A stretch of 32,838 nucleotides of DNA from an uncultured Opitutales bacterium (lineage in GTDB: Bacteria; Verrucomicrobiota; Verrucomicrobiia; Opitutales; Intestinicryptomonadaceae), in contig URDC01000016.1 in NCBI GenBank assembly GCA_900546565.1, positions 1 to 32,838 on the forward strand, in the 5' to 3' direction. The notes under the pieces are model-generated. The model was given only the letters and a program-made list of their open reading frames with translations. It had not been told where the DNA came from and did no database searches. The first letter of the stretch is position 1. Every line of letters begins with the position of its first letter. The translations under genes and the position numbers were made by a program. This document shows, one piece after another, positions 1-6,583 of the stretch.

Positions 1-1
1 T

Positions 2-52
2 GAGGCGTCGGCGACCGATTGGTCGCAAGTCCGAAATAAAACCGTCTTTTAG
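2..52 (+). CDS. C-terminal end of an unknown upstream protein (partial)
   Basis: The first bases read openly in one frame as 16 codons (ending ...VRNKTVF) to a TAG at 50-52. The support is indirect: a short repeat starts right at this stop, exactly as two other copies of the same repeat start at the stop codons of the porin and of the sigma-54 activator in this window. Another plus-strand frame is also open here, so the assignment is tentative and no function can be given. Confidence 0.4.
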   Translation, partial: EASATDWSQVRNKTVF

Positions 53-77
53 CCGCGAGTGCGCCTCTATGGCGAAT
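52..77 (+). repeat. Stop-codon-adjacent dispersed repeat, copy 1
   Basis: This is a short GC-rich element containing GTGCGCCTCTAT followed by GCGAAT. It matches, in the inverted sense, the element at 131-160 and, in the same sense, the element at 32772-32801. It lies between a likely stop codon and a terminator hairpin. It is the most degenerate of the three copies, with a few bases missing in its first half. Confidence 0.55.
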
Positions 78-88
78 CTAAATACAAA

Positions 89-113
89 AAAACGGGTTTC
101 TGAAACCCGTTTT
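89..113. terminator. Bidirectional intrinsic terminator
   Basis: A perfect 11-bp stem (AAAACGGGTTT / AAACCCGTTTT) encloses a 3-nt loop. The ends are A-rich on one side and T-rich on the other, so it can end transcription from both sides. It sits between a plus-strand gene end (52) and the minus-strand porin end (164), and each side carries one copy of the dispersed repeat. Confidence 0.75.
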
Positions 114-130
114 CCCATTATTAGAATGTA

Positions 131-160
131 ATTCGCAATAGAGGCGCACGCCCTCGCTCG
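131..160 (-). repeat. Stop-codon-adjacent dispersed repeat, copy 2
   Basis: Read on the minus strand this is CGAGCGAGGGCGTGCGCCTC followed by TATTGCGAAT. It begins a few bases after the porin stop codon and precedes the hairpin at 89-113. It is almost identical to 32772-32801, which sits in the same place after another gene. Confidence 0.65.
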
Positions 161-163
161 TTT

Positions 164-1588
164 TTAGAGGTTGAGGCCGAATTGAAGTCCTAACACCAGC
201 GCGTCGGGGTATTCCCCGCCATTCGTGTGCACAATATACTGGACATTCGGTTGCAAGAAGAAAAATTTGTTCACCTGAAATTTGTAGTTCAACTCGAACG
301 CCAATTCATACGAGCCGCTGTTGTAGGTCGTCAACCTGTCGGAAAATAACCCGTAAGCCGCGCCGAAACAAACAACGTCATCGGCGCGGGACTCGAACGG
401 CGCATTGAAAAGCAATCCACCATTTATAAACAACGGCATTTCGGCAGTGTCGTAGTTCGGATTGTATTCAATCACACCCCAGATTATAAGGCCGCGCAGG
501 TCGCGGTAGGAATCGCTGTCGCGGACAATGTAAGAGCCTCTCGGGGCGTCGCTCTTGGGCGCGCCGAGGTTAATGAGCATATAATCCGCCTGTAAATAGA
601 GCGAATAGCTGAAATCGGTCGCGATTGTCGTCGACTGCACATACGGAACATTGTACCAGTCTGCGGCAATACCTGCCGAAATGCTGGCGGGCGACTTCCC
701 GCTGCCGTCGTGGTTGAAATTCCAGCCAAGCTCGAAATTGGCGTTGACCCCCTCGCCGCCAATCGACCAGTCCAAGCCGTGCTGATGGGGCGAGTCCTGT
801 TCGTCGGTAGAAATCTTGTAAACGCCCGCCTTGAAATATTGTCTGTCCTTGTAGTCGACGCGCATATACGCCGCCCATGTCCCCGAGGGATACGCACTCA
901 TGCGCTGCTGCTTGAAAATCCCGACGGGATTGCCGTCGAAGGCGTTGTTCTGATAGAGCCAGTAAATGGGACTTGTGGCGAAATTGTCGCCGGCGGCAAA
1001 ACGCCCGAGCTTGACGAACACAGTCCAGTCGTCGCAAACGGTTTTTCTGTAAGAGAGAAACAGCGACTGAAAACGCATTGTCGGATTCCCGTAAACCTGC
1101 TGCGTCGTAAAATTGTTACCGACGCGCTCCGCCGACAAGTTGTTGCCGAAACGCCACGACCACGCGTTGCCGAGCGCAAATCCGTCCAACGCCTTGCGCC
1201 CCGTGAGCTTGCCGAAGTCCACACCCAAGTCGAAATTCACGTTGCTTGCCATAGCCGCGCCGCGCGAACGCCCGCCGACGGGATTGGAGGCAAAGTTCCC
1301 GAGATAGACGACTGTCGGAACAACGCCCATATCCTCCAAAACGTAGCGGCGCATAGGCATTGCATAGGGAGCTTCAAACCAGTCCTTGAAGGACATATTC
1401 CACGGATATTTTCGCGTGCCGATTTCGTCGCGGTAGTCGGAGGCGCGGGTGATTGGCAGATCGAAATCAGCGTCAAACGTAGGGGCCAAAAAGTAGTTTC
1501 TGCGCGCCGCCGAGACGTCGACAACTGATAAAACCGCCATTGCCGCAAATAAAAAACGCCCGATATTTCCGATTCGCAACTTCTCCAT
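164..1588 (-). CDS. OprB-family carbohydrate-selective porin
   Basis: This is an outer-membrane beta-barrel protein of about 474 residues that probably lets sugars or small solutes pass the outer membrane. An N-terminal hydrophobic signal sequence (GRFLFAAMAVLSVVDVSA) is followed by aromatic-rich amphipathic strands. The C-terminal third has the OprB pattern: E-L-x-Y-K-F near the end, LQPNVQYI, a GG turn, then DALVLGLQFGLNL. The barrel ends in Leu rather than the usual Phe. I chose the ATG at 1588 because AGAGAGG lies 8 nt upstream; a GTG two codons earlier is also in frame. The gene follows the metallophosphoesterase gene by 16 nt, and its ribosome-binding site overlaps that gene's end, so the two are probably co-transcribed. 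The substrate cannot be told from the sequence. The family call is confident. Confidence 0.87.
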   Translation of the reverse strand: MEKLRIGNIGRFLFAAMAVLSVVDVSAARRNYFLAPTFDADFDLPITRASDYRDEIGTRKYPWNMSFKDWFEAPYAMPMRRYVLEDMGVVPTVVYLGNFASNPVGGRSRGAAMASNVNFDLGVDFGKLTGRKALDGFALGNAWSWRFGNNLSAERVGNNFTTQQVYGNPTMRFQSLFLSYRKTVCDDWTVFVKLGRFAAGDNFATSPIYWLYQNNAFDGNPVGIFKQQRMSAYPSGTWAAYMRVDYKDRQYFKAGVYKISTDEQDSPHQHGLDWSIGGEGVNANFELGWNFNHDGSGKSPASISAGIAADWYNVPYVQSTTIATDFSYSLYLQADYMLINLGAPKSDAPRGSYIVRDSDSYRDLRGLIIWGVIEYNPNYDTAEMPLFINGGLLFNAPFESRADDVVCFGAAYGLFSDRLTTYNSGSYELAFELNYKFQVNKFFFLQPNVQYIVHTNGGEYPDALVLGLQFGLNL

Positions 1589-1604
1589 AAACACAACCTC
1601 TCTT

Positions 1605-2438
1605 TTATTTTTTCGGAATAATTTTCAAAACCGTAAATTCGGGCGGACAGAAAAACCGCACCGCCAAACGGCTCGTGCCCAGCCCGCGCGAGACGTAAAC
1701 CGTATGCCCGCCCGATTCCGCAAGCCCCGACACAAGCTTGCGCGGAACGTTTTTCAGCGGAAATACATTGCCGACAAACGGCAGGCGAATCTGCCCGCCG
1801 TGCGTGTGCCCCGACAACACGAAATCCGCGCGTTGCGGGATTTCGCGGACGACCGAAGGCGTGTGGGCAAGAAAAATCAGCGGAGCGTTTGCGGGAACGT
1901 CGGCGAGGGTTTTAGAGTATGAGTAGTCCTGAAACAACGGATCGTCAATGCCCGCAACATAGAAGTCGCCGAATGCGGTGGAGCATTTCGCCGAGGCATT
2001 GCGTAGAACGACAATTCCCGCTCGTGAAAGATTGCGCGTCATAGCGTCGATACCCACCATAGAGTCGTGGTTGCCCATTATCGCATACTTTCCGTATTTT
2101 GCGCGGAACTTCGAGAACACTTCGACAACGTCTTCGTCCGACGCCGCAGTCTGGTAAAAGTGACCGTTGGTGTAGTCCCCCAAAAATAAAATCACATCGG
2201 GATTGCACGCGTTGACGGACGCGACAATGCGTTCAAGCCGCCACCGCTCATGAAACCCGCGCCCGAAATGGGTGTCGCTTACAACGACTATTTTCAGGTT
2301 TTCGAACCCCGACGGGAAGCCGTTTCGAACAACTTCGACATCGCGCCGCACAAGAAAAACATACGGCTCGACAACGAACGCCCAACACCAAAGTGCCGCA
2401 ACAAACAGAAAAATCGGGATCGTGAACCTTCTACGCAT
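1605..2438 (-). CDS. Membrane-anchored metallophosphoesterase (YaeI/YkuE-like)
   Basis: This is a calcineurin-type phosphoesterase of about 277 residues. All family metal-binding motifs are visible in order: SDTHFG (D-x-H), LGDYTN (GD), MGNHDS (GNHD), LAHTP and the final SGHTHGGQ. A hydrophobic N-terminal segment (IPIFLFVAALWCWAFVV) suggests an inner-membrane anchor with the enzyme domain outside the cytoplasmic face, as in YaeI/YkuE relatives that act on lipid-linked phosphates such as UDP-diacylglucosamine or similar substrates. The actual substrate is not predictable. The frame is open nine codons further upstream to a TTG, but the ATG at 2438, giving MRRRF and then the hydrophobic stretch, is the natural start. 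It lies directly upstream of the porin gene, likely in one transcript. Confidence 0.88.
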   Translation of the reverse strand: MRRRFTIPIFLFVAALWCWAFVVEPYVFLVRRDVEVVRNGFPSGFENLKIVVVSDTHFGRGFHERWRLERIVASVNACNPDVILFLGDYTNGHFYQTAASDEDVVEVFSKFRAKYGKYAIMGNHDSMVGIDAMTRNLSRAGIVVLRNASAKCSTAFGDFYVAGIDDPLFQDYSYSKTLADVPANAPLIFLAHTPSVVREIPQRADFVLSGHTHGGQIRLPFVGNVFPLKNVPRKLVSGLAESGGHTVYVSRGLGTSRLAVRFFCPPEFTVLKIIPKK

Positions 2439-2521
2439 AACAACCAACCCCGACACATGAAACAAAAACCGCCCCCGAACTCAATAAAAAACGAAAAAAA
2501 ACGGGGATGCGAAAAATTTTC

Positions 2522-2550
2522 TTGCACAATCGGTATTATTCGTGTCTTAT
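2522..2550 (+). promoter_or_regulatory. Candidate sigma-70 promoter of tRNA-Ser
   Basis: TTGCAC, a 17-nt spacer and TCTTAT end 15 nt before the mature tRNA 5' end. The geometry is nearly the same as for the tRNA-Arg promoters in this window (17-nt spacer, TCTCAT, 14 nt to the tRNA), which supports the reading. Confidence 0.5.
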
Positions 2551-2565
2551 AAGCGCTTACAGAAT

Positions 2566-2656
2566 GGAGAGGTGGCAGAGTGGCCGATTGCGCTGGTTTG
2601 CTAAACCGGTGTAGGGATTTAAACCCCTACCGTGAGTTCGAATCTCATCCTCTCCG
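2566..2656 (+). tRNA. tRNA-Ser(GCT)
   Basis: The acceptor stem GGAGAGG (2566-2572) pairs with CCTCTCC (2649-2655), and a G discriminator follows. The anticodon stem CTGGT/ACCGG encloses the loop TTGCTAA, with anticodon GCT at 2600-2602, reading AGC and AGU. A long variable arm (TAGGG...CCCTA) is diagnostic of class II tRNA-Ser. The T loop is TTCGAAT. CCA is not encoded. The gene lies between the metallophosphoesterase (divergent) and rubrerythrin. Confidence 0.96.
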
Positions 2657-2813
2657 TTCTATAATTTTAACCCGTTTTTCGGCGGTTTTTTTGTCGCCGT
2701 GCTGTTTTATTCCTCGGTAGTTTCACAAAAAAAACATTGCAAAACCGCGCGATAAAAAACATCGTCTAGAAACTTGATTTCCAAAAAAACAACCAAAACA
2801 CGAAGGAAATAAA

Positions 2814-3347
2814 ATGGAATTGAAAGGCTCTAAAACCGAAAAGAACCTGCAAACCGCATTCGCGGGCGAATCGCAGGCGCGCAACAAATACACTTATTAC
2901 GCTTCGAAGGCTAAGAAGGACGGGTTCGTCCAAATAGCTTCGATTTTCGAGGAAACCGCAAACAACGAAAAGGAACACGCCAAAATCTGGTTCAAATTGC
3001 TCCACGACGGAATGCATTCGACGGCGGAAAACCTGCTTGACGCAGCCCTCGGCGAAAATTACGAGTGGACCGATATGTATAAGACTTTCGCCGAGCAAGC
3101 GAGAGAGGAGGGATTCGGAAAAATCGCGACACTCTTCGAGGAGGTCGGCAAGATTGAAAAAGAACACGAGGCACGCTACCGCAGATTGCTCGAAAACGTG
3201 AAGAACGAAACCGTGTTCAAAAAGGATACCGAGACCGAGTGGGAATGCTCAAATTGCGGCCATATCTATATAGGCAGAACCGCGCCCGAAAAATGCCCCG
3301 TCTGCGATCACGCACAGGCATACTTCAAACCGCGCCAAACCGTCTAA
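2814..3347 (+). CDS. rbr: Rubrerythrin
   Basis: This cytoplasmic non-haem di-iron peroxidase detoxifies hydrogen peroxide in anaerobes and microaerophiles, taking electrons from rubredoxin-type donors. The 177-residue length is normal. The N-terminal ferritin-like four-helix domain contains the iron ligands in AGESQARNKY, NNEKEHAK (E-x-x-H) and KIEKEHEARY (E-x-x-H). The C-terminal rubredoxin-like domain, about residues 143-172, has the two knuckles CSNCG and CPVCDH. AAGGAA lies about 8 nt upstream of the ATG, and a strong intrinsic terminator follows at 3375-3408, so the gene is probably monocistronic. Its presence suggests a lifestyle with little oxygen. Confidence 0.96.
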   Translation: MELKGSKTEKNLQTAFAGESQARNKYTYYASKAKKDGFVQIASIFEETANNEKEHAKIWFKLLHDGMHSTAENLLDAALGENYEWTDMYKTFAEQAREEGFGKIATLFEEVGKIEKEHEARYRRLLENVKNETVFKKDTETEWECSNCGHIYIGRTAPEKCPVCDHAQAYFKPRQTV

Positions 3348-3374
3348 TCCGACAAAAACACATCCGCAAGCAAC

Positions 3375-3408
3375 AGGAGTAAGCCCTTTGAGACTGCTCC
3401 TTTTTTTT
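3375..3408 (+). terminator. Intrinsic terminator of rubrerythrin
   Basis: The stem AGGAGTA/TGCTCCT (one G-T pair) is followed directly by eight T residues, 28 nt after the rubrerythrin stop codon. From here to the tRNA-Arg locus at about 3568 I see no gene. Confidence 0.85.
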
Positions 3409-3583
3409 GCGTGTAAAAACCCACTCCAACCCTTTTCTCCGACCAATAAAAAATAATACAGCCACAAAAAACAGCCGTGTGCAAAGTTGAAAATACAACA
3501 TCCAATATTCAATAAGCACAATACACACAATAAATAACAAAGGGATAAAAAGATACTACCCTTCGCCAATATCGGGATTATTG

Positions 3584-3612
3584 TTGACTTTAATCTCCCC
3601 TTGTGGTCTCAT
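3584..3612 (+). promoter_or_regulatory. Promoter of the disrupted host tRNA-Arg gene
   Basis: TTGACT, 17 nt and TCTCAT are followed by 14 nt to the tRNA 5' end. The same boxes with identical spacing precede the intact tRNA-Arg copy at 17173-17244, although the spacer sequences differ. Conservation of only the boxes supports a real promoter. After the element inserted, this promoter reads into the element's left end. Confidence 0.6.
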
Positions 3613-3626
3613 CATCACCCTATCCC

Positions 3627-3664
3627 GCCCCTGTAGTTCAACGGATAGAACGAGCGTTTCCTAA
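3627..3664 (+). pseudogene. 5' half of tRNA-Arg(CCT), left end (attL) of the element
   Basis: These 38 nt are identical to the first 38 nt of the intact tRNA-Arg(CCT) at 17173-17244: acceptor strand GCCCCTG, D arm, 5' anticodon stem and the whole anticodon loop TTCCTAA. After position 3664 the tRNA sequence stops abruptly. The missing 34 nt are found in the same orientation at 18696-18729. Joining the two pieces restores exactly a 72-nt tRNA, so this is a tRNA gene split by an insertion. The last 8 bases (TTTCCTAA, 3657-3664) are the direct repeat found again at 18688-18695. Confidence 0.9.
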
Positions 3665-3757
3665 TCTCCTTCTATTTGCATTCATTTTCGGGCTTTCTTG
3701 GTTTTGTATGTTGTTGATGTTTGTGATGTTGCAAATGCAGGATTTTGAAAATTCTTG

Positions 3758-3820
3758 CGTATTTTTACGCATTTTATAAGCGTTAAAACCCATCAAAATA
3801 TACGTATTTTTGCGCATTTT
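3758..3820 (+). repeat. Pair of 18-bp direct repeats near the element's left end
   Basis: CGTATTTTTACGCATTTT (3758-3775) recurs with one mismatch at 3803-3820. The first copy, with its preceding G, contains the perfect small hairpin GCGTA-TTTT-TACGC. They lie in the noncoding stretch 3665-3879, about 100 bp inside the element end. They could be arm-type recombinase sites or iteron-like sites; the sequence alone does not decide. I see no gene in the rest of this stretch. Confidence 0.5.
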
Positions 3821-3879
3821 TACAAAAATATCCTTACCAATTTCTGACCATTTATTTTGACGGTATTTTAGGAGATTTT

Positions 3880-4362
3880 TCATTCCTCATTCCTCCCGTA
3901 ATTGCGCGTCCAATAAGCTATCGCGCTTTCAATGGAGCTGTATAATTTGCCGCCTTCGCGATCCGCGGAAGTATCGTCAAGAATGCGCAGTATGACTTCG
4001 TCATGCCCTAAATTTTCCACGACCTTCTGTAGCTCTGGAATCTTCAAAAACTCGTCAATTAAAAATATCACCCATCTGCGCTTGCGAACAGAAAGCTTTG
4101 AAAATTCAAACTTGGCGAAACGTTCACCCCCAAACATCTGAGCCCATACCTTGCAGGAAATCTTCTGATGGTTGTTGTACTTGTCAGATGCAAAATAGCC
4201 GTCCAGACGAACCTTCCGCAAGCGATAGTAAAAATCGTTTTTCTGAACGATGACCCAAATCCCGACCGCTTTCATCGGCAGTTCAAAAATCTCCGCCATT
4301 TCAGGAGTAATCTTGAATTTCTCAAACCCGTCAGTTGATATCTTTGTCTTGCTTATCATCAT
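3880..4362 (-). CDS. Hypothetical protein, 160 residues
   Basis: I do not recognise this protein. It is soluble-looking with no signal peptide or membrane segment and has a mixed basic and acidic composition. The central part is rich in basic and aromatic residues (YYRLRKVRLDGYF, KLSVRKRRWVIFLIDEFL), and the C-terminus has an acidic stretch (DDTSADREGG) followed by SSIESAIAYW. The start at 4362 has only a weak AAAGG-like site 5' of ATGATG. It is the leftmost gene of the element and lies 55 bp downstream of hipA on the same strand, so it may share the hipBA transcript. It could be an accessory defence or regulatory gene; no function is claimed. Confidence 0.6.
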   Translation of the reverse strand: MMISKTKISTDGFEKFKITPEMAEIFELPMKAVGIWVIVQKNDFYYRLRKVRLDGYFASDKYNNHQKISCKVWAQMFGGERFAKFEFSKLSVRKRRWVIFLIDEFLKIPELQKVVENLGHDEVILRILDDTSADREGGKLYSSIESAIAYWTRNYGRNEE

Positions 4363-4417
4363 GCCTTTGTCCCTATGGTATCTATACTACCACACCAGAC
4401 AAAAATACACAACATTT

Positions 4418-5506
4418 TTATTTATTATTTTTAGATAATATTGACTTTATCTCGCTGTAAATATTCTTTGCGAGCTTTTCCGAAATCGAAACCTGTTTTG
4501 CGACTTCAACAATGTCGTCCATGCTCGGATTTCCCTTCCCGTTGACGGACGTTGTGTGCATGTCGTTGAACCCTGCACTTGGTACCATATCGTAGGCGGG
4601 CGACAATTTCCATTCGCCGTTTTTATATTGAAACGCAAAATTTTTCGAGTGGTCGTCTTTGTTGCCAATCAGAACATTGAAGACCATTCTGCGGAAGAGT
4701 TGCACAACCTGCGCTTGGTCTTTTGTGAGGTCTTTGCAGACGGCAAGCAAGTCGGTGTAGTCAAGGTTCGGCAAGCGGTAGTATGCGTTCAAAAGCCCCG
4801 ACGCCGAAATTGTGTGAACGCGGCCATTCGTCGTTCTGTCGAAACGCTCAACCGCAAAATATTTGCCGTTTATCAAACGCGTTTCGGGCATTTCTATTTG
4901 GCAGTCTTTTGCCAGCAGCGAGTATTTGTATTCGATTTCACCGATATTCTTTTTGTCATAGCTTGACCTAAATTTCACAAGCCACTCCTTGCTGTCAATC
5001 TGCGCAAATACCTTTGGGCGGGCTCCGCCTGACGAGCCGCCATTTTTGTAAATTTCTTCAAGCGAGCCGTTGTCAATTTTCTTCTCTTCAAGAATCTTTT
5101 GGCACGCCGATGAAATCTTGTCGAAATCCTTAAAATGAGCGTTTGCCGCAAAGCTGTTGTCTGGACGATATTCCAACGCTCCGCGCCCGTTTGAGCCAAT
5201 TAGCGAAAGCCTGTCTAAAATGGAAAGCTTCGATAAATCCTTGCCTTGCTCTTTCAGAAACCTATCGAGTAGCAATGTGCCCCAGCCGTCGGGAAGAGAG
5301 TCGTCAAATACGCCGAAATTGCCGTCAAACGGATCGCGATCGGCTATAAAGACTTTTTTTTCAAGAGGCAGAACATACGGCGAAATTGAAAATCCGTTTT
5401 CAAGGAAATCGGCGTCATACTCAAACGCGCAAAGGCCTTCGGGCGTCAGCGCAATGCGCCCTACAAGCGAATTTGAAAGCCATACCTCCACAAAATTCTT
5501 ATCCAT
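4418..5506 (-). CDS. hipA: HipA-family serine/threonine kinase toxin
   Basis: HipA kinases slow growth by phosphorylating targets such as glutamyl-tRNA synthetase and are held in check by HipB. This 362-residue protein has the N-terminal HipA_N region (VWLSNSLVGRIAL...LPDGWG), the Gly-rich loop with the autophosphorylated Ser (GGSSGGARPK, residues 156-165), an ATP-binding lysine in WLVKF (K178), the catalytic loop NKDDHSKN (282-289) and the metal-binding AYDMVP (D306). It is shorter than E. coli HipA (about 440 residues) but all catalytic motifs are intact, so activity is expected. It overlaps the hipB end by 8 nt, the usual antitoxin-first order with translational coupling. On a mobile element it probably stabilises the island or acts in defence. 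Confidence 0.93.
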   Translation of the reverse strand: MDKNFVEVWLSNSLVGRIALTPEGLCAFEYDADFLENGFSISPYVLPLEKKVFIADRDPFDGNFGVFDDSLPDGWGTLLLDRFLKEQGKDLSKLSILDRLSLIGSNGRGALEYRPDNSFAANAHFKDFDKISSACQKILEEKKIDNGSLEEIYKNGGSSGGARPKVFAQIDSKEWLVKFRSSYDKKNIGEIEYKYSLLAKDCQIEMPETRLINGKYFAVERFDRTTNGRVHTISASGLLNAYYRLPNLDYTDLLAVCKDLTKDQAQVVQLFRRMVFNVLIGNKDDHSKNFAFQYKNGEWKLSPAYDMVPSAGFNDMHTTSVNGKGNPSMDDIVEVAKQVSISEKLAKNIYSEIKSILSKNNK

Positions 5507-5825
5507 TTTTAGACGCTCTTTTCCTGTTAGGTTTTTCTTTTATTACATCTTCAATCGAAGAATATTCGCGCTTCGTAAAAAGATTTTTTATGTCTCCTAC
5601 GAGGTCGAAAAACTTGGCAATTTCCACTAATTTGCGCAGGGAAATCTCGCCGGTGGATTCAAACCGCCTGTACGTCGGAAGGGCTATTCCAACCTTTGAC
5701 GCAAAGTCCTTTTGTGAAATATTCCGCCCCAAACGCATGGCGCGAACATTCCCTGCCACGACCTTCATAATCTCCGAAGTCGATGCATTTTTATTCCGAA
5801 CAACTGACAATATACTATTACTCAT
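5499..5825 (-). CDS. hipB: HipB-like antitoxin, XRE-family DNA-binding protein
   Basis: This 108-residue protein has a helix-turn-helix of the Cro/XRE type at about residues 24-80 (NVRAMRLGRNISQKDFASKV, then ALPTYRRFESTGE). The basic tail KEKPNRKRASKNG could contact HipA or DNA. In this family HipB binds and neutralises HipA and represses the operon. The reading frame overlaps hipA by 8 nt. A TATTGT-N10-ACAATA inverted repeat directly upstream is a plausible autoregulatory operator. The HTH fold is confident; the antitoxin role rests on the neighbour. Confidence 0.88.
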   Translation of the reverse strand: MSNSILSVVRNKNASTSEIMKVVAGNVRAMRLGRNISQKDFASKVGIALPTYRRFESTGEISLRKLVEIAKFFDLVGDIKNLFTKREYSSIEDVIKEKPNRKRASKNG

Positions 5826-5830
5826 TTGCC

Positions 5831-5852
5831 TATTGTGCTACAAATAACAATA
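5831..5852. promoter_or_regulatory. Candidate HipB operator
   Basis: The inverted repeat TATTGT-N10-ACAATA begins 5 bp upstream of the hipB start codon, in a very AT-rich stretch. Its position fits autoregulation by HipB. A third CAATATA-like half lies just inside hipB. There is no other support. Confidence 0.4.
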
Positions 5853-5907
5853 TATTATCAATAAAAAGTCAAGATATTTTTCGAGTATAGAATGCTCGAT
5901 AATTCAT

Positions 5908-6555
5908 TTATTTTCTATTTTCGGCTTCTTTTCTCAAATCATCCAATATTTTTCCTTTATATGAAAAGAATTTGCTTCCCTGATATGCGTTAGAAGTGTT
6001 GCGCTTATTAGCAGGCATATAAGTCCCAACAAACGGCGAAAGTTTGTAAATGCGCCCGTCGTATTCAACAGTGTCGTCGCTTGCAACCGTAACGACAGTT
6101 CCCGTCGGAATGAACGTGATTTTCTCGCCGATTTTTATGCCGACCATACTGAACTTGAACCTTCCTCGCCTTGCATGTGGACATTCGTCGGAGTCATCGT
6201 CCGTTGAATCAGCGTCGCCTTTTTTGTATTCGATAAGCTCAGCGTCTTCCACTGCCGAAGCGATGTCTTTGAAAATGTCGAACGCGACTTGCGGCGGAAC
6301 GTTGAAAAATTCACGATTTTGGCGTATTCGCAAATCCGTCAAACGGTCTATCGTTTTGTGGACAAGTTTTTCAACCTCGTTGAATTTGGAGGTTTTTATC
6401 GCGGCATAAATTTCAAACGGAAGCGGAACGGCAGTGTTGTCAAGCTCCTTAGAGCGCACATCTACAGGACGCGCAGACTTCCCGATTTTCACCCAATCCT
6501 CCTTAAAACTCGGATTGGTCAAAATATATACATACCCAACTTTCGCCTCTGCCAT
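5908..6555 (-). CDS. GIY-YIG-like T5orf172 domain protein with C-terminal DUF4357-like domain
   Basis: The N-terminal domain, about residues 5-100 of 215, has the T5orf172/MUG113 layout of the GIY-YIG nuclease fold: GYVYILTNP, WVKIGKS, the Arg in RPVDVRSKEL, VPLPFEIYAAI, VEKLVHKTI and NREFFNV. The C-terminal part (FKFSMVGIKIGEKITFIPTG, VEYDGRIYKLSPF) resembles the small DUF4357 domain often found with type I restriction systems. It lies 28 bp after hsdR on the same strand, as the last gene of the restriction operon. It could be a nuclease, a DNA-binding accessory or a second defence gene. The fold call is fairly sure; the role is open. Confidence 0.78.
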   Translation of the reverse strand: MAEAKVGYVYILTNPSFKEDWVKIGKSARPVDVRSKELDNTAVPLPFEIYAAIKTSKFNEVEKLVHKTIDRLTDLRIRQNREFFNVPPQVAFDIFKDIASAVEDAELIEYKKGDADSTDDDSDECPHARRGRFKFSMVGIKIGEKITFIPTGTVVTVASDDTVEYDGRIYKLSPFVGTYMPANKRNTSNAYQGSKFFSYKGKILDDLRKEAENRK

Positions 6556-6583
6556 ATTTTATTCGTTTTAGTTGTTCAAATTT

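Noticed and set aside
3627..3700. A complete tRNA at the left element end
   Set aside because: After the anticodon loop the sequence no longer forms a T arm or acceptor strand; only the 5' half is present.
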